Shown: in pieces, positions 58,819 through 64,000 of the stretch
How the letters are laid out: each line of letters opens with the position of its first letter
Numbering within the stretch: the first letter of the stretch is position 1
Source of the DNA: Chitinophagaceae bacterium UBA1931
Lineage (GTDB): Bacteria; Bacteroidota; Bacteroidia; Chitinophagales; Chitinophagaceae
Reading direction: 5' to 3'
Assembly (NCBI GenBank): GCA_002337125.1
Contig: DDFJ01000004.1
Span: 248,001-312,000 of the forward strand
Length of the DNA: 64,000 nt
Program-made: the position numbers and the translations under genes
Notes under the pieces: generated by a model
Seen by the model: only the letters and a program-made list of their open reading frames with translations
Told to the model about the DNA's origin: nothing
Databases searched by the model: none

Positions 58819-59286
58819 TTATTTTTTTAGAGACTCAAATTTAGTCTTCAATGCAGAAGACAGATCACTTTTTGTATACAGTATTTCTTTAGAATCCTGG
58901 CAGTATGTTAATGCACTTGTACCAACCCATTGTTCATAATCAATATTTTTTACTGTGGCGAAAGGGGTCTCTTGTTTATCAATGGTAATAAATCGGCCAC
59001 ATAAAATATACAGCTCTTCTCCGTTTTGCTTTTTTATATACTTAAGTTTAACATCACTAAAGTTAACCGGAGCTGGTTGTTGATTCTTATAAAAATCTTT
59101 AGCGGAAATATCAATAATTAAACTGACAATGCTATCTAACTCGTTAGCAGAAAGCACTTTTGATGCAAGGTTGCCTGAACTCTCAACAGGCGTTTGAGTA
59201 TTATTCTCTTTTGAATTTTTATTGTTACAAGAAAAGAGAATAACAGTTAAAACAGCCAGCGAAAGAGTAGTGAAATATTTTCTCAT
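58819..59286 (-). CDS. hypothetical lipoprotein
   Basis: 155 residues with a type II signal peptide ending in LFSC. The mature part has an Asn/Glu-rich linker and a small mixed fold (VKLKYIKKQNGEELYILCGRFITID; YCQDSKEILYTKSDLSSALKTKFE). No family recognised. It is bracketed by hairpin repeats A (3' side) and B (5' side), which gives it the look of a cassette. Confidence 0.7.
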   Translation of the reverse strand: MRKYFTTLSLAVLTVILFSCNNKNSKENNTQTPVESSGNLASKVLSANELDSIVSLIIDISAKDFYKNQQPAPVNFSDVKLKYIKKQNGEELYILCGRFITIDKQETPFATVKNIDYEQWVGTSALTYCQDSKEILYTKSDLSSALKTKFESLKK

Positions 59287-59347
59287 GATGCTAAATTATT
59301 TATGCGTTTGTTTATCAGTTATTCTAACCACCAATTAAAATTACACT

Positions 59348-59367
59348 CTTCAGGAAAAAGAAGCCAG
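59348..59367 (+). repeat. satellite motif of hairpin repeat, copy 2
   Basis: CTTCAGGAAAAAGAAGCCAG, 12 bases before hairpin copy B. See copy 1 at 58720-58739. Confidence 0.5.
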
Positions 59368-59378
59368 CACTCTTTTCT

Positions 59379-59412
59379 CTTATCGGTTGGTGTCCTCACC
59401 AACCGAAATGAG
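59379..59412 (+). repeat. hairpin repeat copy B
   Basis: CGGTTGGTG-TCCT-CACCAACCG, nine perfect pairs at 59384-59392 / 59397-59405, preceded by CTTAT and followed by AAATGAG as in copy A. Beyond the 3' end of the M23 gene. Confidence 0.85.
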
Positions 59413-59449
59413 AAGCTTCCGCCTGCGAAGGGCATGTTGTTTACAGATT

Positions 59450-60277
59450 TTATTTTTTGACGATTGTATTTTCAGTTAATTCTGCCCCTTTATACCCTTC
59501 TTCAAACTCAATGTCTGTTGATATTAATCCTTCTTTTTCATCGGGCCTTTTCACATTAAAATGCAAATGAGGAATTGTTGTATAACCTGTCATACCGCTT
59601 AATCCTATTGGTTGTCCCTTTCTCACAGTATCTCCCACTTTTACAAATGAACCATTTTGGATTAAATGAACGTACTGTGTAAACAGCCCGCTTTTGGAAT
59701 GATAAACTGTTATATAATTACCATAGTCAAACCATTCTTCAGTTTTCCCCGACCTGTTGTAGTCTTTTATTACTCCCACAACATAGCCATCATCTGCACT
59801 GCAAATTGTATCATTGATATTTAAAGCAAAATCAATCGCATAACGTGAATTGGAAGTATTATGCGAGTATGACCCATTGTAGCCTTGTATTACTTTATAC
59901 ACTTTGTTATTTGGAAAAGGCAAACTCATTTTCTCCTTTCTTATCGCTTTATTTAAGTCGCCGTACAGCGTATGAAACGCTAAACTAATTTTTCCATTGG
60001 CTTTTACATAATAATTTAAAATTGTATCACTTTTTTCTTTCAGGGTAAGTGTACCAAACTTAGTTACTATTTCAGCTATAGACTTTTGCGGGGAAGAAAT
60101 TGAAAATCGCAAAGGACAATTAAGAGGATTTTTTACCTGGATTTTTAATGTATCCTTATTGTAAGAATAGGTTGCACTATAATAAAAATCATAATACTTT
60201 TCATGTGGCAATGCGTTTTTTTCTAAACAACAGCTTGTCAAAATCATGATGAGTATACAGGTTGATGTTCTTGTCAC
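59450..60277 (-). CDS. M23-family (LytM) peptidase lipoprotein
   Basis: 275 residues from a GTG start at 60277 (an ATG overlapping it is out of frame). The signal peptide ends ILTSCC, so it is probably a lipoprotein. The C-terminal half is a LytM domain: SHNTSNSRYAIDFALNINDTICSADDGYVVGV, GLFTQYVHLIQNGSFVKVGDTVRKGQPIGLSGMTGYTTIPHLHFNV. Zinc ligands are the Asp of AIDF and the final HxH (HLH); the usual HxxxD His is replaced, and the His of YSHN may serve instead, as in related Bacteroidota proteins. Expected target: peptidoglycan cross-links or an exported peptide. Confidence 0.85.
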   Translation of the reverse strand: MTRTSTCILIMILTSCCLEKNALPHEKYYDFYYSATYSYNKDTLKIQVKNPLNCPLRFSISSPQKSIAEIVTKFGTLTLKEKSDTILNYYVKANGKISLAFHTLYGDLNKAIRKEKMSLPFPNNKVYKVIQGYNGSYSHNTSNSRYAIDFALNINDTICSADDGYVVGVIKDYNRSGKTEEWFDYGNYITVYHSKSGLFTQYVHLIQNGSFVKVGDTVRKGQPIGLSGMTGYTTIPHLHFNVKRPDEKEGLISTDIEFEEGYKGAELTENTIVKK

Positions 60278-60417
60278 ATTTTAAATTTGAATGCAGTGTT
60301 CAGATGTTGCAGTTGGGTTGATGTTTTATAAATATTGCCCGGCAACTGAAGCCAATTGAAAAAATGATGTTGAAGGTAACAATTAATGCCGAATAGAATT
60401 AGGACTCCCCGACATTG

Positions 60418-60451
60418 TTTACCGGCTGGCGAAGGCACCAAGCGATAAGAG
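60418..60451 (-). repeat. hairpin repeat copy C (degenerate)
   Basis: TTTACCGGCTGGCGAAGG then CACCAAGCGATAAGAGA. It matches copy F at 27 of about 34 positions, including the flanking GATAAGAGA, but only six of nine stem pairs remain. Confidence 0.65.
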
Positions 60452-60576
60452 AAACAATTACTCTCATCAGCAAGCAGGTGCTTAAATCCATAAATCGTGT
60501 CGGTGTAAAAATAACAAAACGATGTTTCCATTTGACCCTGCCGTGCATGAAAGATATTCATATCATAGATTTAGTG

Positions 60577-60606
60577 TTTCGGTTAGTGAGGAGACCATCC
60601 GATAAG
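60577..60606 (-). repeat. hairpin repeat copy D (degenerate)
   Basis: TTTCGGTTAGTGAGGAGACC then ATCCGATAAG. It is the reverse-strand form of copies A and B (GATAAG outer edge, GAGGAGAC core) with several stem mismatches. Confidence 0.65.
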
Positions 60607-60637
60607 AAAAAAATGAACTGTTTCCCGTTAGCCCAAT

Positions 60638-61057
60638 TCAGGATGCAATCTGTTTCTTTAATTGTCGTGTTGTTGTCTTTATAAATTCGTCTTTTCCTTT
60701 TTTGGCATCTTTTAGCAGAATCTTTACTTCAGTTGGGATATCAAAATATTTCTCCGCCCACAAATGAATTTCTACAATTACCGGAAGCAGGTCAATTGCC
60801 TTTTGGGTTAGCTTATATAAAACCTTTGCTTTACTCTCGGGGTGTACCAGCTTTTCAATCAATTTATTTTCTTCCAGGGCTTGCAGCCGTGAAGCTAAAA
60901 TATTTGTGGCTATGCCTTCTGCCGATTTTAAAAAGTCGCCATAAGTTGATTTATTAAAGAACATCATATCCCTGATTATCAATAACGACCATTTGTCGCC
61001 AAAGATATCTAACGAACAACTGATGGGACATTCCGACCTTTTTTTTATTGTTTCCAT
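60638..61057 (-). CDS. HxlR-family transcriptional regulator
   Basis: 139 residues from the ATG at 61057 (METIKKRSECPISCSLDIFGDKWSLLIIRDMMF). The HxlR winged helix is clear: TYGDFLKSAEGIATNILASRLQALEENKLIEKL. The N-terminal Cys in SECPIS is the conserved position that senses reactive electrophiles, quinones or thiol oxidants in HxlR/YodB-type repressors. It diverges from the SDR/oxidoreductase pair and very probably represses it through the inverted repeats at 61098-61144. A longer open frame to 61147 would cover the operator and is rejected. Confidence 0.92.
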   Translation of the reverse strand: METIKKRSECPISCSLDIFGDKWSLLIIRDMMFFNKSTYGDFLKSAEGIATNILASRLQALEENKLIEKLVHPESKAKVLYKLTQKAIDLLPVIVEIHLWAEKYFDIPTEVKILLKDAKKGKDEFIKTTTRQLKKQIAS

Positions 61058-61097
61058 TTGCCCAGGTATAAAAATTCTGAAATAATTTAAATAATTA

Positions 61098-61144
61098 CTT
61101 GCATTTTGAAAGTAGTTTATATATTTGCACTTGCAAAATGCAAG
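61098..61144. promoter_or_regulatory. inverted-repeat operator around the SDR promoter
   Basis: CTTGCATTTTG (61098-61108) and its exact complement CAAAATGCAAG (61134-61144) are 25 bases apart. The right arm also forms a compact palindrome CTTGCA-AAA-TGCAAG (61130-61144). The left arm covers the -33 TTG and the right arm the transcript start. Confidence 0.75.
61099..61127 (+). promoter_or_regulatory. promoter of the SDR/oxidoreductase operon
   Basis: TTG at 61099-61101, 18 bases, TATATTTG at 61120-61127, a full match to TAnnTTTG. Confidence 0.7.
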
Positions 61145-61175
61145 CAAATTTACATATAAACAATCAAATTATAAA

Positions 61176-61976
61176 ATGAAACAAACAATTTTAATTACCG
61201 GTGCTTCTTCGGGATTTGGTTTAATAGTGGCAACCAGGCTACACGAAAGTGGTTATAATGTTATTGGCACAAGCCGCAACCCGGCTAAAATGAAAGTGCC
61301 GTTTAAATTGCTGGCGCTGGATATAGCGGATGATAAATCCATTCAATCCTTTGGCAATGAGTTGTTCAAACACATTTCCCAATTAGATGTTTTGATCAAT
61401 AATGCAGGTTTTTATTTATCAGGTCTTGCGGAAGAAACAACTATTGAACAAGGCCAACAACAATTTGACACTAATTTTTGGGGAACAATTAAGCTTACCA
61501 ATGAATTGTTACCGTATTTCAGAAAGCAAAAGTTTGGAAAAATCATTACTGTCGGCTCAATAATGGGTTTATTAAATTTTCCAAATGCTGCTTACTATGG
61601 AGCTTCTAAACATGCTTTAGAAGGATATTTTAAGTCATTACGATTTGAGTTGACTGAGTTTAATATTGAAGTAGCTATGGTTGAGCCAATGGGTTTTAAA
61701 ACCAATCTTCTTGATAGTTCGCTGGTGGCAGAAAAGAGGATAAGCGATTATGATAATTACCGAAGCAAGATTAATGCTTTCGCAAAAAATTTATTTGAAA
61801 ATGCACCTGAACCAACGCCTGTAATAAATACCATCATAAAATTGGTGGAAGACAAAAATGTAAAATTCAGTCATCCTGTTGGTAAAGGAGCATCCTTGTT
61901 TCTGGCTATACAACATTTCGCTTACAAAACATTTGAGAATTCAATCATCAAAAATATCAACAAGTTTAAAAATTAA
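61176..61976 (+). CDS. short-chain dehydrogenase/reductase
   Basis: 266 residues from the ATG at 61176; the in-frame start at 61125 lies in the promoter. Classical SDR motifs: TGASSGFG (NAD(P) binding), DVLINNAGFY (NNAG), the catalytic Ser in TVGSIMGLLNF and YxxxK in YYGASKHALEGY. The GTSRNPAK segment with its Arg suggests NADPH. Substrate unknown. It is co-transcribed with the downstream quinone-oxidoreductase-like gene, four bases on, under probable HxlR control. Confidence 0.93.
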   Translation: MKQTILITGASSGFGLIVATRLHESGYNVIGTSRNPAKMKVPFKLLALDIADDKSIQSFGNELFKHISQLDVLINNAGFYLSGLAEETTIEQGQQQFDTNFWGTIKLTNELLPYFRKQKFGKIITVGSIMGLLNFPNAAYYGASKHALEGYFKSLRFELTEFNIEVAMVEPMGFKTNLLDSSLVAEKRISDYDNYRSKINAFAKNLFENAPEPTPVINTIIKLVEDKNVKFSHPVGKGASLFLAIQHFAYKTFENSIIKNINKFKN

Positions 61977-61980
61977 GAAA

Positions 61981-62985
61981 GTGAAAGCATTCATCGTAAA
62001 ACGCTACGGCAAAAAAGAAAAATTGCATCTTACAGAAGTTGCAGAACCAACTATCAATGAAAATGAAGTACTGGTTCAGATCAACGCAACTGCTATAAAC
62101 CTGTTAGACACTCTCATCAAAAATGGCGACTTCAAACTATTTCTGCCTTACAAAACACCTTTTATTAATGGACACGATATGGCTGGTGTTATAACAAGAG
62201 CAGGATCCAAGGTTTCTAAATTTAAAGTTGGTGATGAAGTGTATGCAAGACCAGCTGATTTTAAAACAGGAACTTTTGCCGAGTATATTGCTGTAAATGA
62301 AAATGACTTAGCGTTAAAACCTAAAAATATATCGATGGAAGAAGCCGCTTCTATTCCATTAGTTGGGCTTACTTCCTGGCAGGCACTTGTAGAAATTGCG
62401 AAGCTGCAAAAAGGGCAAAAAGTTTTTATACAGGCAGGCTCCGGTGGCGTTGGCACATTCGCCATTCAATTGGCAAAACATATTGGTGCATTTGTAGCCA
62501 CTACAACAAGTTCGGCCAATACTGCTTTGGTGAAAAGTCTCGGTGCTGATTTAGTGATAGACTATAAAAAGGAAGATTTTTCTGCAATTTTAAAAGATTA
62601 CGATGTTGTGTTGCATAGTAACAGGGATACAAAAGTGCTTGAAAATTCCTTAAAGATTTTGAAACCGGGTGGTACACTTGTTTCACTTACAGGACCACCA
62701 ACACCCGAATTTGCCAAAAAAATAGGCTTAGGCCGGCATTTACAACTACTGATGAATTTGTTGAGTATGTCTGTAAGACGAAAAGCCAAAAAACTGAACG
62801 TCAATTTTAAATTTTTGTTTATGAGGGCAGAGGGCAAACAGTTAAATGAAATTACTTCTTTGATTGAAGCAGGAAAAATCCGTCCAATAATTGATAGAGT
62901 ATTTCTGTTTGAGCAAACCAACGAAGCGATGTCCTATGTTGAAACAGGCCGAAGCAAAGGCAAGGTTGTTGTAAAAGTGAAATAG
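61981..62985 (+). CDS. zinc-independent quinone oxidoreductase-like protein (MDR family)
   Basis: 334 residues from a GTG at 61981 (MKAFIVKRYGKKEKLHLTEV). The frame is open further upstream, but that part overlaps the SDR gene. Motifs: NEVLVQINATAINLLDTLIKNGDF, INGHDMAGVITRAGSKVSKFKVGDEVY, and the NADPH-binding QKVFIQAGSGGVGTFAIQLAKHIGA. No zinc-ligand Cys cluster, so it belongs with QOR/zeta-crystallin-like reductases that detoxify quinones or enones. This fits electrophile sensing by the HxlR regulator upstream. Confidence 0.92.
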   Translation: MKAFIVKRYGKKEKLHLTEVAEPTINENEVLVQINATAINLLDTLIKNGDFKLFLPYKTPFINGHDMAGVITRAGSKVSKFKVGDEVYARPADFKTGTFAEYIAVNENDLALKPKNISMEEAASIPLVGLTSWQALVEIAKLQKGQKVFIQAGSGGVGTFAIQLAKHIGAFVATTTSSANTALVKSLGADLVIDYKKEDFSAILKDYDVVLHSNRDTKVLENSLKILKPGGTLVSLTGPPTPEFAKKIGLGRHLQLLMNLLSMSVRRKAKKLNVNFKFLFMRAEGKQLNEITSLIEAGKIRPIIDRVFLFEQTNEAMSYVETGRSKGKVVVKVK

Positions 62986-63070
62986 TTTTTCCGGACAAAG
63001 CCAGTTTCGTTTAACCTCTTTTACTAATTTCTGTAACCCTATTTTAGGACAAGAGAGGAGATTAATAGAA

Positions 63071-63094
63071 ATGGTTCGTGAAGACACGAACCAA
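63071..63094 (-). repeat. hairpin repeat copy E (variant)
   Basis: TGGTTCGTG-AAGA-CACGAACCA, nine perfect pairs. Compared with copies A and B, the stem has a paired change (G to C matched by C to G), so the hairpin is kept while the sequence changes. Lies between two convergent genes. Confidence 0.65.
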
Positions 63095-63106
63095 GGCGAG
63101 GGTTGT

Positions 63107-63658
63107 TTAAGGCCCAAACAAACTTGCAATTATAATTACTGCATACAAAATAACATTTATCACAATATCGGGTGCAGTTATCCTTCTTTGTGCTTCGGGG
63201 TGCTCCCAGTTTATTTGGTGAAATGTATTTACTAAAAAGAATCCGTTTTTGTTTAATAGCTTATTCAACGGCCAATAGGCAATTAGAAAAAGCAAGAGAG
63301 CTTTTAGTGATGATGTTGAATATTCACTCATCAACCCATTTATACCGGAATCAGGATTGAAGCTGCTGCTACGCTGAATGATGAACTTGTCGTTACCATA
63401 AGTTGTAAGACTAATAGCAAAAATCACTATCGCAATTCCTAACCAAATTGCAAACACTTTATTGTCGTTCAGGTCAATGACTGTATCAAGCATCAGCAGA
63501 AAAAGAGGAACTCCGATACTATACAAAAAAATCAGTTCGTTTATAGTGTCCTGTTCTATTAAACTGAAAGCGGAACACGCATATAAAAACAGTCCGCCTA
63601 TAATTGTAAGACCAATAAGTATTTTCTGTCGAAGAGGAAGAAATTTAAGGTTAAGCAT
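63107..63658 (-). CDS. hypothetical membrane protein
   Basis: 183 residues with about five membrane helices (ILIGLTIIGGLFLYACSAFSL; LIFLYSIGVPLFLLMLDTVI; VFAIWLGIAIVIFAISLTTY; LLLFLIAYWPLNKLL; IVINVILYAVIIIASLF). A soluble loop after helix 3 holds NDKFIIQRSSSFNPDSGI. No family recognised. It sits between hairpin repeats E and F. Confidence 0.75.
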   Translation of the reverse strand: MLNLKFLPLRQKILIGLTIIGGLFLYACSAFSLIEQDTINELIFLYSIGVPLFLLMLDTVIDLNDNKVFAIWLGIAIVIFAISLTTYGNDKFIIQRSSSFNPDSGINGLMSEYSTSSLKALLLFLIAYWPLNKLLNKNGFFLVNTFHQINWEHPEAQRRITAPDIVINVILYAVIIIASLFGP

Positions 63659-63679
63659 AAATTACATTTCATCGTTTTA

Positions 63680-63714
63680 TTTATCGGTTGGAGAGGACAC
63701 CAACCGATAAGAGA
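63680..63714 (-). repeat. hairpin repeat copy F
   Basis: TTATCGGTTGG / CCAACCGATAA, eleven perfect pairs at 63681-63691 / 63700-63710, loop AGAGGACA. The best-preserved copy, 51 bases beyond the stop of the last gene. Confidence 0.85.
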
Positions 63715-63765
63715 GGTTTTAACTGTCACTTCGCCATAGTAGTAAACCCTCTTTTGTGTGTTCAC

Positions 63766-64000
63766 TTATTTCAAATTGTGCCCTGCGAAATAAATATTCG
63801 CAGAGCCTTTAAATTTCGTAATCAAATCTACCAGCTCATTTTTATCAATTTCAAGCTCTTCAATTTCAAATGTCACATCTGCATTATCCTTAAAATGTAA
63901 GGCCAAATATTCGGTAAGATTTTCACTGCGTCGATCACGAAATGTCGAGTAGCTCTCAATCATATCCCAAGTAAAAAAGCCTATATGTCGCAATTCAAGA
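63766..64000 (-). CDS. hypothetical protein, C-terminal part (5' end outside window)
   Basis: The frame ends at 63766 and is still open at the window edge (…LRHIGFFTWDMIESYSTFRDRR). The 78 visible codons encode an acidic soluble segment (DNADVTFEIEELEIDKNELVDLITKF) ending AGHNLK. A TTG at 63993 could start it, but coding continues upstream, so a truncated view is likelier. No family recognised. Confidence 0.55.
   Translation of the reverse strand, partial: LELRHIGFFTWDMIESYSTFRDRRSENLTEYLALHFKDNADVTFEIEELEIDKNELVDLITKFKGSANIYFAGHNLK

Larger units (their letters stand above)
60278..60637. other. 360-base gap with two degenerate hairpin repeats
   Basis: No gene with support. Frames of about 90 codons on both strands run straight through the repeats and have no recognisable product. 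The stretch holds repeat copies C and D. Confidence 0.5.

Noticed and set aside
60274..60684. Frames of about 90 codons on both strands between the M23 and HxlR genes
   Set aside because: They run through the degenerate hairpin repeats C and D and give no family-like protein.
58678..63714. Hairpin repeats as integron attC sites
   Set aside because: They lack the GTTRRRY/RYYYAAC core sites, point in both directions, and no integron integrase is present.

Overview
The window looks like a chromosomal segment of a Bacteroidota bacterium, most likely Chitinophagaceae or a close relative. The evidence is AT-rich DNA, promoters of the TAnnTTTG (-7) and TTG (-33) type, very few Shine-Dalgarno sites, many secreted or lipoprotein products, and family content typical of that phylum (DUF2911, VPS10/BNR-repeat protein, PAS-rich HisKA_3-type kinases, fused peptide-ABC ATPase, formimidoylglutamase-type histidine degradation). 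I found no rRNA, tRNA, CRISPR array, transposase or integrase. The species call is inference.

Layout. 1-16 kb: 5' part of a DnaQ-like exonuclease, a possible 34-residue membrane protein, valS, a secreted protein, a large protease-like/beta-propeller/beta-barrel protein, a PrsW-type protease, an Lrp/AsnC regulator, ahcY, a secreted papain-like candidate with a lipoprotein, a cyclophilin and tex. 16-23 kb: envelope proteins, including an exported Ppx/GppA-like ASKHA protein, a coiled-coil membrane protein, a DUF2911 protein, a BNR-repeat protein and a MORN-like protein. 23-28 kb: a CHASE3 histidine kinase, a CheY-like regulator and a receiver-PAS-kinase hybrid in one run, then an orphan HsdR_N-like nuclease. 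28-38 kb: AMP nucleosidase and a fused dipeptide-type ABC ATPase, queA with a structured leader, a thioesterase, an EF-G-like GTPase and an OmpA protein with calcium-binding repeats. 37.5-40.5 kb: hutG, hutI and a fasciclin protein. 40.7-46 kb: small cytosolic proteins (YdeI-like, CBM48, cupin, LEA-like), an M20 peptidase, a Tet-type MFS pump and a DUF4395 protein. 46.5-50.7 kb: a 1395-residue kinase with about nine PAS domains.

51-53.2 kb holds a sulfur-related group: a Tat-exported protein, a TsdA-like dihaem cytochrome c and an exported DsrE-like protein. 53.3-57.5 kb is a mixed run (D-2-hydroxyacid dehydrogenase, two VOC proteins, DHFR-like reductase, thioesterase).

57.5-64 kb is the most accessory-looking part. 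A DUF134 regulator heads an operon with two NifX/NifB-type proteins behind two perfect palindromes. An HxlR regulator diverges from an SDR plus quinone-oxidoreductase pair across an inverted repeat that brackets the promoter. Six copies of an imperfect hairpin repeat sit at gene 3' ends between 58.68 and 63.71 kb; I did not see this repeat by eye elsewhere in the window. The repeat family, the sulfur group and the DUF134/NifX module are the best leads for something under-described.
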